Assembly (NCBI RefSeq): GCF_000499845.2
Contig: NC_023756.2
Span: 9,903,344-9,967,343 of the forward strand
Source of the DNA: Phaseolus vulgaris
Taxonomy: Eukaryota; Streptophyta; Magnoliopsida; Fabales; Fabaceae
Reading direction: 5' to 3'
DNA: 64,000 nt
Shown: piece after piece, positions 11,941 through 23,454 of the stretch
How positions within the stretch are numbered: position 1 is the stretch's first letter
How the letters are laid out: every line of letters starts with the position of its first letter
Translations under genes and position numbers: made by a program
Notes under the pieces: generated by a model
The model's database searches: none
What the model was told of the DNA's origin: nothing
The model's input: the letters and a program-made list of their open reading frames with translations, nothing else

Positions 11941-13294
11941 GAGAATAAAAAATATTATATACAAAAAGTATTTATATATATATATATATATGAGATTCCC
12001 TATTATAATTTTTTTATGTATACAAATTTGTTCCTATTTTATCTTTATTAATATTTTATTTTATTTTATTTATTTTAAATATTTCAGTAATTTTTTTTAA
12101 GTATTTACTATAACTAATTATTTTTATAATTAATTGAAAAGTACTTTTTTTTAATTTTATTTTTAATACTAATATACTGTAATTTATCAATTTTAAATTT
12201 TAATTGTGGAGTGGTTTTTCATATGTGGAACGAAACAATTTATTAAACGTGGAGTAGTTATTAGACATGGAACTATTCTTACTACGTGAAACATATTTAT
12301 TTATATATATTTTTGTTTCTCTTAAAAATTATAGTTTTTATCTTTTTTTATCATTTGATTTAGTTGTTATTCTTTCTTATTATTTAATTTTTAATTTCTT
12401 TTTTAAAAAATATATAAATATAATAACAATAAAAATAAAAACTTGCAGACACGCGTTAATGTTCCCGCTATATATAATATTAATGAATTTGAAAGATATA
12501 AATTAGCATTGCTATTGGTAAAACTCCTTCGAATGCTTATTTTTACGGATTTAAGCTACTATAAACTCTCGATATCAAATTACTAAAATTCTAGAATATC
12601 AATGACATAATTTCAATTTTTTTTTTTAATTTAGAGACTTAATTAATATTTTCTAAACACTTAAAAGAGCTTCTAATATTTTAATCCTAGAAACAAACTT
12701 GGTGATTTGAAAATATGAACACAATGATATGTTCTACTCACGCCTGTTTTCACTACATTTCTGCAACAAAGTTAGCATCATTGCATGCCAGCATCATGAT
12801 TTAGGAAGTGCATGAACATGTAAAAGAAAAAATTTAGCCATTTAAGAGTCATAGCCTAATTCGAAATTAGAATTGAAAATGTTTTGAATCATGTTTCGCC
12901 CATGCTCCACATCATCATTTTTGAAATCATGTTATTATAAGTGTATTTTTTTTAAATATCTTGGTTCACATAAAGAAGGAACTAGAACAAATTGAGAGAG
13001 GACCAACTTAAAAATAAAAAAAATTATAATAGTTTTATTTTACAATAATTATAATTTTACTTTTTTAATTCTAACTGGACTTGATTTTTCATAAATCATT
13101 AAACATTATTTTCTTAATTTTCTATTAAATAAATTATATTAATGATTTTTAGAAAATAAAAATGATGCCTTTAGTGGAAGAGAGATTTTGTTTTAAGAAA
13201 GTGTTTCAATAAATAACCTCTGTAGCAAATTTTATACAAAATATTCATAATTACATATTTTAAAATGTTTATCAATGTATCTAAATGTTATAAT

Positions 13295-13347
<53 letters not shown>

Positions 13348-14200
13348 TTTTAAAGAAAATAATTTTTGTTATAAATATTTCTCTTGAAAAAAAAAATATA
13401 TATTAACTATTAGTTACATATGTTAGTGATAAACTTTATGAATTTATAATAAAATTTGGCATAAAAATAGTGATAAGAAAATTTAATAGTTAATTGTATG
13501 TCTTAAGACAAGTATTTAACATCTTTTTAGTAAATAGTACGTATTTATAATTCTCAAATCTATTAGTCAATTTAATATATAAAAATATTTATGTGTAAAT
13601 GCACTCATTTATTAATAACTATCTTCACAATAAAGAAAATAATATATATATATATATATAAGATTAAAAATATCACCATATTTATAATAAAAATTAATAA
13701 ATAAAAGACTAAATATATTTTCGTGTATTTTCATGCTAAATAATTTTCGTTCCTATAAATAAATATAAAATATATTAAGAAAAAATAAATAACATTAAAA
13801 AATATTATTTTGATAATTAGAAATTAAAAAATAAAATTTTCAACTATAATTTTAATATTAATATAAATATATATTAATTTAAATTTATATATAACACATT
13901 TTAAAATTAAAAATATGGACTGGTCAATCCCAGCAACATTCATCCCTCTCTCGTGCACACATGATTTTGCTTTCGTCCTCTTTGTTTGGTTTAATTTCTC
14001 ACCGAGATAAACAAGCACACAATAAAAAATTTGATGTATTTAATCAATTTCCTTTAATAATATAAACGAGTTAAATGAAATAAAGTGTAAATATTTTATT
14101 AGTAAAATTAAAATGCTTATAAATAAAAAAATAGTTATTTAAATTTCAATTTATAAAAATCATCATATATTTAAAATATTTTTCTTTTTAGATTTTTGAG
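11941..14200. other. A+T-rich DNA, no gene recognised
   Basis: Very A+T-rich with many poly-T and TA runs. Open frames (for example 12267-12506) are composed of F, I, L, Y, K and N and look like chance products of base composition. Contains the microsatellite listed separately. Confidence 0.55.
13299..13346. repeat. (TA)13(TG)11 microsatellite
   Basis: Uninterrupted TA dinucleotides followed directly by TG dinucleotides, 48 bp in all. Confidence 0.95.
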
Positions 14201-14214
14201 ATATTTGTTTATCC

Positions 14215-14321
14215 TTTCATAAATTTAAGTTATCTTTAGAGATTTTTGGTGTAGAGTAGAACATTTATTTTCATAAATTTAAGTTATCTTTAGAGATTTT
14301 GGTGTAAAGTAGAACATTTAT
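14215..14321. repeat. 54-bp tandem duplication
   Basis: TTTCATAAATTTAAGTTATC starts at 14215 and again at 14269. The second unit differs by one lost T in a T run and one G-to-A change, so the duplication is fairly young relative to the surrounding sequence. Confidence 0.9.
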
Positions 14322-14520
14322 GTTCGTTTATAGAAGTCGTTTTTTAATAAGTTTATTTTCGTCATTTTCTTGTAAAGTTCAAGAATGATAAATAAACTTG
14401 TCTCTATGGTATATTTCAAACTCATCTTGATTTTGATAGAGAATATCTATACTGAGTAGAGACAAGTACTCGGTATTTTAAATTGGTATAGGTAATACAC
14501 AATATATTAAATCAAGTATG

Positions 14521-15310
14521 GGGATGACAATATATATGTACATATTCGAAGGGATGACCAATTAACCCGTTTGCATAGGTATTGTCTAAACTTGTCTCAA
14601 TTTTTACAGGTATCCCTACTTTGTCTAGATATGCGAATGAATATTGGTAGTACTCATTTTTTTAAAATTGGGTATGGGAACGGGGATGGCTATGTATATC
14701 CACATCGTCCTCGTACTCGTCCTCATCTTCATACGTGTCCCCGTTTTAAATTGCTAAAATACTTTTAGTTTATTAGGTAACCTTAAAAAAAATTTACCAA
14801 TTTTTCTTTAGTCTTTAGTTTTGAACTTATTTTTAGAGTACACATTTGATCTTTTTTACTTTTTTTTATAATTATTGGACATTTATCCAATTGCTATTAG
14901 ACATTTGATATTTATCTAATTATAATTTTTTTCTTGATAAATGACATTGCAAAACAAAAAAAAAATTGTATATCATTTTGACATTGAATCCTTTATAATA
15001 TCATGCTTCCTTTTGTTGTGATTTTTATTCTTTTGTAAAAATATATTTAATTAATATTTGGAATGGGAAGGGGCTAGGTATGAGTATACCCATTATGAGT
15101 ATACCCGTTATTCATTGGGGATGAGACAAAAATTTCTTATCTTTTGGATATAAGGGCGAGAATGAGGATGAATTTTTACTTTGGAGATGGGGATGGAAAA
15201 GTAAAAACTTGCACTCGTCTCACCCCATTGCCATCTCTACATATTCGTCCATGTGCCCATACTGTCGATGTTTTAAATTACTAAAACACCCTTAGTTTAT
15301 TACGTAATAT
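14521..15310. repeat. Paired GGGGATGG-type dispersed repeats
   Basis: Two related blocks, about 14521-14780 and 15050-15310, each rich in GGGGATGG / CCCCGT / ACTCGTC motifs. Each ends in a near-identical tail: TTTTAAATTGCTAAAATACT (14745) and TTTTAAATTACTAAAACACC (15273), continuing to TTAGTTTATTA in both. Such G-rich blocks are common in legume intergenic DNA. The transposon class is not evident here. Confidence 0.6.
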
Positions 15311-15329
15311 GACAAATCTCTCTCTCAAA

Positions 15330-15640
15330 TTAATCAACTTGTCCAATACTTTCCATGGGTATTATTTACGGACTCTCACTATCCAACATCCATGGGAATA
15401 CACACATTGACTCACATTCATAGGTAATATTTATGCACACATTATTCATAAGTTGACATCCATAGGTAAATTTCCAATAACCATAAATCTGTGGGTGTTA
15501 GAATTTGCATAATTACCCACGGATGCATCAGTGGGTAATATGCTCATGCATATAAATCTGTGGATAAATCCGTAGATAAATCATGCATGCATATACCTCC
15601 AAATCAAATTTCATAGGTAAATTCATGATAAATCTTGGAG
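15330..15640. repeat. Short-motif repeat cluster, CACTA subterminal-like
   Basis: About ten copies of short direct and inverted variants of CCATAGGTAA / CCATGGGTA / ATCCGTGGGTAAT / AAATCTGTGGGT. One pair forms a hairpin (ATTACCCACGGATG with CAGTGGGTAAT near 15510-15540). Dense short repeats of this kind mark the subterminal regions of CACTA (En/Spm) transposons. They lie downstream of the Q-rich remnant on the minus strand, as expected for such an element. Terminal CACTA repeats were not found. Confidence 0.4.
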
Positions 15641-15982
15641 GCATCAATTATTTTTATTCTTTTACACATGTAGAACAAAACATTCAAACATAATCCAAAT
15701 CCAACATATCCAAATTAATTCCAGACAATCTATCAATAATTTTATTGCACCTATAATTTTCATTACAACAATCAAACATATCCAATACAATTCCAATCAT
15801 AAAACAAAACCCAAATTAAATTTCAAATTCAAACATAACACAATTCAAAAGTGAAGTCATGTTGAAATATAATCCATAATCCAAAAAAACTTGAAACATA
15901 ATCCAATATCCAAAACTTAAAGTTAAATTATCAAACTGTAACCAAGTAAAGTAGAAAAATATTCCAAATAAATTTCAAATTT

Positions 15983-16300
15983 TTAAAAGTTCCTAATAAT
16001 ATGCATAATCAATATCTTGATGTCCAAATTGTTCATGCTCATTTTGTTGTTGGTTGGGTGATTGTGGATGCTCATTTTCTTGTTGCTTAGGTGGTTGTTG
16101 TTGCTCTGGCACTTGTTCAGATTGTTGTTGTTGAATTGCGCTTTGTGCATAAAGTGGAAGGAAAGGAATGACAACACTAACCGATGATTTAATTGTCAAC
16201 TGAGTCTCTCATTTTCTTCTCTATAATTCTATAGCTTTTCTTTTAGCTGCAAAATATCAATATCTTGTGAATCATGAGAGGAAGTTCAAGCTTCATGATA
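15983..16300 (-). pseudogene. Q-rich C-terminal remnant, possibly CACTA transposase
   Basis: The minus strand reads a coiled-coil-like REENERLS, then QSAIQQQQSEQVPEQQQPPK, then repeated QQ/NEH segments, and ends HEQFGHQDIDYAYY before a stop. A coiled coil, a Gln/Pro-rich tail and an acidic end are typical of the C-terminus of plant CACTA (Ptta/En/Spm) transposases. In-frame stops upstream (about 16205 and beyond) show that it is not an intact gene. The assignment rests on composition and neighbouring subterminal-like repeats, not on a catalytic motif. Confidence 0.35.
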
Positions 16301-16745
16301 CATGTTCTGGAAAACAACCTTGACACTTGCTCTGGAAAACTGTGTATGGAACTCCAGTTTGTCGAAGTACTATTTATCTAATTGGTATTATTTTTTATCT
16401 CTATTTGATCTCGGATTATGAAAGAAGTTACCCTAACCTGTGACTCATTCCATACTCATTATGCAACTACTCATTCCATATTATTCCAATTTGAAGGTGT
16501 GACATTTCTATTCATCACCAATAAAAAGAATGTGATCGACATAAGGTCAATTCATCCCCAAAGATTATATCTAGATCCTTCAAATACAGACGTCTCAAAC
16601 TCACTTAGAATTTGAGTCCATCGGTGATAACAACCACCTACCGTGTATATATATAAAAATACTACACTAAAAAAATATTGGTGTAAAACTATTAGCTGAA
16701 AAGACTGCTTTAAAACTGGCAACCAAACACTTACACTGATAAAAT
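16301..16745. other. No gene recognised
   Basis: Probable continuation of the CACTA-like remnant on the minus strand without a readable frame. TCCATCGGTGATAACAACC near 16618 resembles the subterminal-type motifs at 15.4 kb. Confidence 0.3.
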
Positions 16746-17090
16746 TTATTTTCTTAAAATAAACATGTATTCAATATTAACTTCACATAATATAGAAATA
16801 ACCATCCCAAAACATATAAAAAAAGTATACTCTACTTTTAGCATTAAGATAGAAAATCATATCGATTTAGTCATGAGTGTGCATCCTCACCACTTTATCA
16901 AGATTCTTTTCATTCTTAATACTTTCATCTATATTCATAAAAATCACTTTGATTCAACCATAAACAAAACTTAAAAAAACAATCTTACTAAACATCCTAT
17001 TAGAAAATTTTAACTAAGTCTTGAAGCTAGATTTAAATAAAATCTACACGCAAGAGAAACACAATAAACACACTACCCTCAGGTCATCCT
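16746..17090 (-). mobile_element. Leader of an LTR retrotransposon, distal part
   Basis: Joins in sequence logic with 18782-18813 once the solo LTR (17091-18781) and one copy of its ATCCT target duplication are mentally removed. On the minus strand, LTR end, primer-binding site and then this non-coding leader follow each other. The gag that should come next is missing; CACTA-like debris takes its place. Confidence 0.55.
17086..17090. repeat. Target-site duplication of the solo LTR, left copy
   Basis: ATCCT directly before TGTTGAAGAT; the same five bases directly follow the CAACA end at 18782-18786. Confidence 0.85.
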
Positions 17091-17718
17091 TGTTGAAGAT
17101 GGTTGTTGCCCCTTCAAAGACATGTGTTTGATGAAGCCATTTGTGTACCTTTCATGTATATTTACATTTGCTTTAAGAATGTCTTAGGTAGAGTTTAGAG
17201 GTTGTTTAAAAGTAGGCTTTTTCCTGAGTAACTCACCTCTTAACCACTGACCATGTGATAAGAGCAAGCACAAAATTTCTTAAACTGGTTTTAGCATGTT
17301 TTGCAAAAAACACCTTTACTGCATAAAAATAAATTTGTTCTTTTCTAAATAAACAGATTCTTTTTTAAACTGATGTCTTGGCTAAGTCTTGTGAAAATTA
17401 GATTTTGTGCATCAAGTATTTTGACTAAGTCTTCTACCTTTCAAAACGTCTGTGTTTTAATAGTTAAGCTTTTTCTATTATCGTTTTGAAAAATAAATTT
17501 GTTCATCTGTAAATGAATAGATTCTTTTTTAGTCTGGTGCAATGCTTATCTTAAACGGTTTTTAGTTTTGTCCCTGCACCAGAATGGTTGACTAAGTCTC
17601 CTTCACATAACAAATTCTCTAACTGCTTTTGAAAATAAATCTGTTCATTTTATTTTCAATCTGTTCTTTTAGTAACAGCTTTAACTATTTGTTGAAAATC
17701 GGTTATAAGTTGTTTTTC

Positions 17719-17728
17719 TATAAAAAGG
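17719..17728 (+). promoter_or_regulatory. TATA box of the solo LTR
   Basis: TATAAAAAGG, about 630 bp into the LTR, followed by a plausible start region. If still active it would drive transcription rightwards out of the LTR into the older LTR at 18.8-20.3 kb, antisense to it. Confidence 0.5.
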
Positions 17729-18280
17729 AAACTTGTTCCTGTGTTTAAACATCGATCATACAATTGAGAAAACAAGTTTTGCATCAGAGAATTAAGGATT
17801 TACAAAGAATTAGCATTTGTTCTTACAAGATTTCCAAAATCAAAAGTGTGTTTGTTCTTGTTTGGTTCCAAAGCTTGGTGAGAGGAGCTGCTACTGTTCA
17901 AGCGATATGTTCTACTGATTTAAGGCAGATTTCTGCATTCTCGATCAGGTGTATTCGTTTCCCATTTCATTTATTGTAAAAGTGTGATTGTAAACTCTTC
18001 TTGATAGGGTTTCTTGAAGAGTGTGTGTGCTGAAATAGTGTTTTTCAGCAAGTATACCAAAGTTCTTGTAGGGTTCAAGAACAGTGGTGTTTGTGGTTGT
18101 TTGAATTGTGATTTAGTGAATTTCACCTTGGTTTAGGTGAAGACTGGATGTAGCTCATTGGAGTGAACCAGTATAATTGCTTCATGTTCATTCTCCCTTA
18201 ATCTCTGCACTCGAATTACTGCATATCTATTAAACTGTCAAGAAATAAATCTATTCAATAAAAAATAAACATGTTCTTTC

Positions 18281-18438
18281 TGGGCTTGTTCATACAGTTC
18301 TTATTTTCTGGAAAATCAGCTTGGTTCTGTGAAGAAGATATATGATCTATATATGATCTGGGCTTGTTCATACAGTTCTTATTTTCTGGAAAATCAGCTT
18401 GGTTCTGTGAAGAAGATATATGATCTATATATGATCTG
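18281..18438 (+). repeat. Perfect 78-bp tandem duplication
   Basis: The unit beginning TGGGCTTGTTCATACAGTTC at 18281 is repeated without any difference from 18359. Identity extends two bases into a third period (to 18438). Confidence 0.95.
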
Positions 18439-18797
18439 TTAAATACAACTAGAACAAGTTGATTGTGATAGGTTACTCAATTGATTGTCAAGCTAATAAC
18501 TGAACCTTTATCACTTGCCTATAAAATTGAAGGTCACTGTGTTGTGTGTTTCATAATATACTCCTAAAATCTGTGTGTACCTGGAAAATCAATCTGCATA
18601 ATCTCGTGATTATCTTGGCTGATATAAACGTTTTCAAACATAAACAGTGCCAAAATAAATCTGTTCATTTCCAAATAAATCGATTTATTTTCTGTGTACT
18701 ATGATAAATACTGATTCTGCGAGAAACTTTTAAAAGGTCAATTCACCCCCCTCTTGAACTTTGGCACTATTAAACCCAACAATCCTAAGATGAACCA

Positions 18798-18808
18798 CTC
18801 TGATACCA
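18798..18808 (-). promoter_or_regulatory. Primer-binding site (initiator tRNA-Met type)
   Basis: CTCTGATACCA on the + strand is TGGTATCAGAG on the minus strand, the canonical plant site. Five bases separate it from the LTR end at 18814. It fixes the orientation of the LTR at 18814-20317 as minus. Confidence 0.85.
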
Positions 18809-18813
18809 TTAAA

Positions 18814-20317
18814 TGTAACACCCCAAAAAATACATCTAATTATTACAATACAAGTTCTACCGGTTTCTATACAGACTTGGAGTTTTTCAAAATATTTCTA
18901 TTATAAGATCATGACATACAGAAATAAAAATATTAACAATATAAGGTTCAAACTACATCCTAAAGCCCTTCAGACCTTGCAACACATGTATGATCATCTG
19001 CTCATGTAAATCATCGCAGTTCAAACACATTTAATTTATAACACATTGGGTAAGCTAATGAAAAGAAATTTCATAACACATTTAATTCATGCAAAAAAAC
19101 CAATCAAACTAATCATTTATAAACATTTCTTTAAATGTTGTCATATAAAATTTCAATACCAATTTCATCATTCATATAAACCACACATGGATCTATTTTC
19201 AATCACAATCATTGGATTTCCTTTCAATCCCATCATCTTCGGGAATACTCATTAAGTATGCCTCTACCGAAGACTAACACCTGATCCAAAGATTACTAGC
19301 AAATCCAAGAGAAAGGATCATGATAAGTTCAAACATTCAATACTGAATGTCTATAGTGGGACCCAATGTGTATGAACTCCCTCTCAGCTTCTTACCACCT
19401 GATATCTTAGTCTATATGACTTAGATTATCAGTGAAGCTAGAGGATCTCTGTTAAACATAGGTTTTTCATACTTAATGTCATCAAACAACAACTCATACA
19501 TTATCCCAATTGTATGACATCAATTTCATACAATTTTCATCATTCATATATAATACATATCATTCAATCACATAGCATTTTAAAATTCATAACATTCAAG
19601 AACCTTTCCAACATCAAAAACAATATTTAACTTCCAAACCATCAAAATCTAATATTTCTACAAGTTTAACTAATATATAAACAAATAACACAATATATAA
19701 ACAAACCACATCCCTATAAGAGAAATTGAATATTGGGACCACATCCCCAACACATTCAAATCTTCTAACCTAGGGTACTATTGAAAGTTAAAGTTAGTTT
19801 CTCTTACCTGAAATTTCACTAATGGAAATTCTACCTCAAATAGGAGAATCACTCCAAAATTTTGGAACATATAGCAAGTTATTTAAATATTACCAAATTT
19901 TAGTATGAGCTTAATCAAGTTGAGAGAAACACTTTTCTCAACTGACCCCACTAAAATTGATGATAAATCATAGAGAAAAACAGAGAATAAGAGATCTTTA
20001 GAGTAAAAATGAACTTACTCAGTTTGAAAATCTGATTGGGTAAAAATGTATCTTGACTCCTTAGCTACAATATGACATGATCATATTTTGAAATAAATGA
20101 AGTATGGAAGAGAGAATGAAGAAAGAAGGAAAAGATAGTAAAATAGAGTAAAATAGAGAGAAAAAGTGAGTTAGGAAAAAAAAAAATCAACGTGAGGGGC
20201 GCTGTTTCCTCTTTACGGGGATTACATCAACTCATGTCCACTTTTTTAAAAATTAAATTAAATATATTTTTGTAATTTATTATATTATCTAATTAATTTA
20301 ACTTTTATTCTATCACA
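18814..20317 (-). mobile_element. 5' LTR of a minus-strand LTR retrotransposon
   Basis: On the minus strand it ends ...GGGGTGTTACA, immediately before a primer-binding site. The other end is placed at TGTGATAG (+ strand ...CTATCACA at 20317), which gives matching TGT/ACA termini, but that edge is tentative. LTRs ending GGGGTGTTACA are common among plant Ty3/gypsy elements. No gag-pol of this element remains: its leader is broken by the solo LTR and then lost in CACTA-like debris. A 280-bp relative lies at 11653. Confidence 0.65.
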
Positions 20318-21463
20318 TCAATGATAAAACCTATGAGAAATCTTTAACGTGTTTCCAATCACTTTTCTTCTATCTAAAAACTTAATTTTTTTAATTCTGT
20401 AATTTTTTTCATCCATTTGATGATGTGACTTTGGGATTTTTCCGAGTGAAGTATTTTGATTATGAGTGGAAGGGAAAGTCTTAAAAAAGCACATGGAAAA
20501 CATTATTTCGCTCTAATATTTGTTATTCCCACAAATGTTTAACATACATCAATTTTATATTTTCCATGAAAAGAACCACATTATTATCCAAGATTCATTG
20601 TCACCAATTTTTATTCCCGTTAGAAGGTGCCAAAATATCCATAATTATTTGAGTTTCCAACAAAATATATTTATAGTAAATTTATAATTACAATTAAAAA
20701 AACTATAACATATATTTCATGAGTAATTAAACTCTTTCTTTTACCAATTACAATGGTAAAATTAGAAGAAAAAAACTGAAAGTAAAAATTGAAATTGTAT
20801 TTATTATTATTATTATTATCATTACATGATTTCTACATTTATCTAGTGTTAAATATTTTCCCATAAAAAAATAAATTTAATGTATTGTGAGTTTAATAAG
20901 TTTAGTTATTTGATGTATACAAAAACAAAAACAAAAAAGTTATTGAATAACATGGTTGGTTCTTTGAATTACAATAGAAAAAAAGATATTAAAAGTTTAT
21001 CCCAATTAATTTTTCGAGATATTGGAGTTCAATTAGTGGAAACTTTTATGAGAATTCATGGATTAAAATTTGTGAAAAAATTCTTATAACCTTTATGAGA
21101 AACCGTCTATACTTTATATGATTAATATGTTTTTTAGTCATCTTTAGTCTCATCTTTTACCATTTTTAACAATTTTATAAAAATAGATACTTTTTATAGC
21201 TAATTCAATTGTCTTCAAATATAATTGTCTAATTTTTTCCTTTATAGTAACATAAATATGCATTTTTTTAATTTTTAAATCATTTTTTAAAGTTTGTGTT
21301 ATTTAAATTTAAAAATGTGAATATACATATTTTCTACTAGTTAATGTATTGAAAATATAAAAACTTTGCACTATATAGTTAGTTATATACAGTCGTGTGA
21401 CAAAATTATACGCATAAATTCATTAAAAACGTATTTACCATCACTTTTATTATTTAACAGTAA

Positions 21464-21517
<54 letters not shown>

Positions 21518-21639
21518 AGATTCACCTATTAAACTAATTTATTGGACCATGATTTTTCTTGATGAACCCATGAGATTGAAGCCCAAATTTCTTCCTGCAC
21601 CTCCATAGTTTCTTCCTACACCTCTATAATTATTAAAAT
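20318..21639. other. A+T-rich DNA, no gene recognised
   Basis: Contains an ATT trinucleotide run near 20798-20820 and a 42-bp TA run (listed separately). Open frames such as 20880-21089 are lysine/isoleucine-rich and match no family I know. Confidence 0.5.
21474..21515. repeat. (TA)21 microsatellite
   Basis: Forty-two bases of uninterrupted TA. Confidence 0.95.
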
Positions 21640-22230
21640 TTCAAAAATACTTTTCTGAATTATATTATGAAATTTATAATTCAGAAGTAATTTTCAAGAT
21701 TAAAAATTATTTATGAATTATAGAATTCAAAATATAAATTTGATTTTCAAATTATAAAATTCAGAAGTCATTTTTAAATATAGAAAATGGTTTCTAATTT
21801 CTAGAATTCAAAAATTAACTTTATATTCAGAATTCTACCATTCAAACATCATTATAACTTTTAAATTCTAAAATATGAAATACAAAATTGAATTTCAAAT
21901 TCTATAATTCCATATACAAAGTTAGTTTCGTAATTCTATATTCGAAAATCCTTTTCTAAATTCAGAAATAACTTTCAAATAATAAAATTCAAAAGTCAAA
22001 TTTTTATTCTAATTTCTATAATTCGAAAGTTATTATATCTTTCGGATTCTAAAATTCAAAATATAATTGAGAAAAAGTTATTTTCGAACTGTGGAATTTG
22101 AAAATTAACTTTATGTTTTAAATACTGTGAATAACTTTTAAATTGTAAAATCTAGAAGCTAACTTCCTATTGAGAATTATATAATTCAAAAATTATTTAT
22201 GAATTCAGAAAAATAACTTTTAATTTTTAA
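21640..22230. repeat. Degenerate tandem array, roughly 25-45 bp unit
   Basis: At least a dozen variants of (T)TCTATAATTCAAAA followed by (T)TA(A)CTTTTAAATTC-like sequence, both parts often in mirror form. Units are too diverged to fix one period. The array has no coding capacity. Confidence 0.65.
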
Positions 22231-22709
22231 TTTTATTAAAAATAAATTTAACTTTTCATCAAAAGCATTGACGTGCATGAGAAAACAATGGAGGCTGAGG
22301 AAGAAATTTCCATAAAATGAACCTCATGACGTTTCTCTCCTTTCTCCATCATTGTCACTCTCAGAGTGCAACCCTAAACTGTTCTTCTACCCTCAACTTC
22401 TTTGTTTTTTTCTTATTATCCAAACATCAATCTTCATATCTTGTCGTAATTTATTGCTTTTCCAAATCATTCCTTCTATTCTGCTCGACCCTTTTTCTCG
22501 TTTTTTTCTTAGTGCTTTACAATTGTTTAAGTGAGTCCAATGACTTTTTTTCATCAATTATTTTTGTTTTAAAGTGACTCAAGGTCTAAATTTTAATGAT
22601 ACCAAGAAATAAGTATAATTACAAATTTAAGTGAAAATGGTGTCATAATTTTTATATCATTTTGTTCATGATTTTTTATGTCAATTTTTTAATATTTTCT
22701 TCAAAAACA
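22231..22709. other. No gene recognised
   Basis: An 86-codon frame at 22317-22577 reads F/L/S-rich, membrane-like sequence. The T-rich composition explains it, and no start context, homology or splice structure supports it. Confidence 0.4.
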
Positions 22710-22712
22710 AGA

Positions 22713-22830
22713 ATGTTGGAAATCCCACATCGACTAGAGATTAGAGTCTTTCATAATATATAAGTGAGTGTAAACCTCACCCCATTTAGCCAGTTTTATG
22801 AGGTTCAGTTAAGCCTAAAGTCCTATGGAT
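22713..22830 (+). mobile_element. TRIM-like terminal repeat, solitary
   Basis: Starts TGTTGGAAATCCCACATCGA and continues through TATATAAGTGAGTGTAAACCTCACC and GAGGTTCAGTTAAGCC. This is the layout of the short terminal repeats of plant TRIM/SMART miniature retrotransposons. No second copy or internal region is seen nearby. The right end is unclear. It lacks the 5S-rRNA-like box of Cassandra TRIMs. Confidence 0.55.
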
Positions 22831-23408
22831 TATAAGATAAATTTCTATACTGTTTTAATTTGTTTGATTTTTATTCATATTTAAGAATTTGTTATACTGA
22901 ATTTGGATTTTTTTACTGAATTTTTGTTGTTGTTGTTCTAAGGTGCTTTCAAAATATACTAATTTTATATTTTTAAATTGTTATATTACGAAGAGGAAAA
23001 GGTTACACGTATTTTTTTAATGGATGAGACATAAATTTAATTGGGGAAACAAGACTAGGGATTTGGAAAGATGTCATATTCATTTCAAACAGTAACAATG
23101 AAAGTGAAACATAAAAATAATTTTTTTTTATCCTTTTTAAGTTTTAAGTGTAAAAATTAGAAACTATAATATTTCTAACCTAATAAAATAAATGTATTTT
23201 CATTTCTATATCATAATAAATTAGTTAAAATTAAAAAAAATAAAAAATAATTAATATGATGTTAAACTTTAAAAATAAATAAATTGAAAAATAAAGACTT
23301 CTTAAAATTTTCTACCGTAAAAGAAGGGATAGAGTAAGAAGCATTATCTATAGCCATGGGAAATACAAGAGTTGTCTATTATGTCCATGTTTTTTTTATT
23401 ATTTCGTC

Positions 23409-23454
<46 letters not shown>

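Larger units (their letters stand above)
17091..18781 (+). mobile_element. Solo Copia-type LTR, 1691 bp
   Basis: Starts TGTTGAAGAT and ends TTAAACCCAACA, giving TGTTG/CAACA inverted ends. It is flanked on both sides by ATCCT (17086-17090 and 18782-18786), a perfect 5-bp target duplication. The last 45 bp carry AATTCACCCCCCTCTTGAA, a phrase typical of the 3' end of SIRE-like plant Copia LTRs. A TATA box, TATAAAAAGG, lies at 17719-17728. No internal domain or second LTR is present, so it arose by LTR-LTR recombination. A perfect 78-bp tandem duplication and several copies of an AAATAAATCTGTTCA motif lie inside. Confidence 0.85.

Noticed and set aside
15993..16199. Q-rich protein as a host gene
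   Set aside because: Upstream frame is broken and CACTA-like repeats lie downstream. Best read as a transposase remnant.
17764..17979. 71-codon ORF downstream of a TATA box
   Set aside because: Lies inside the R/U5 part of the solo LTR; not open beyond and no known domain.
11653..20317. One 8.7-kb element with LTRs at 11.65 and 18.8 kb
   Set aside because: Only the 3' 280 bp of the LTR is present at 11.65 kb. No PPT or LTR start follows it, and no gag-pol lies between. Two separate insertions are more likely.
22317..22577. Hydrophobic 86-codon ORF as a small membrane protein
   Set aside because: T-rich DNA yields F/L/S strings by default; two overlapping frames look equally membrane-like.
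22713..22830. Cassandra TRIM (5S-bearing)
   Set aside because: The start resembles TRIM repeats but no 5S box A/C promoter sequence is present.
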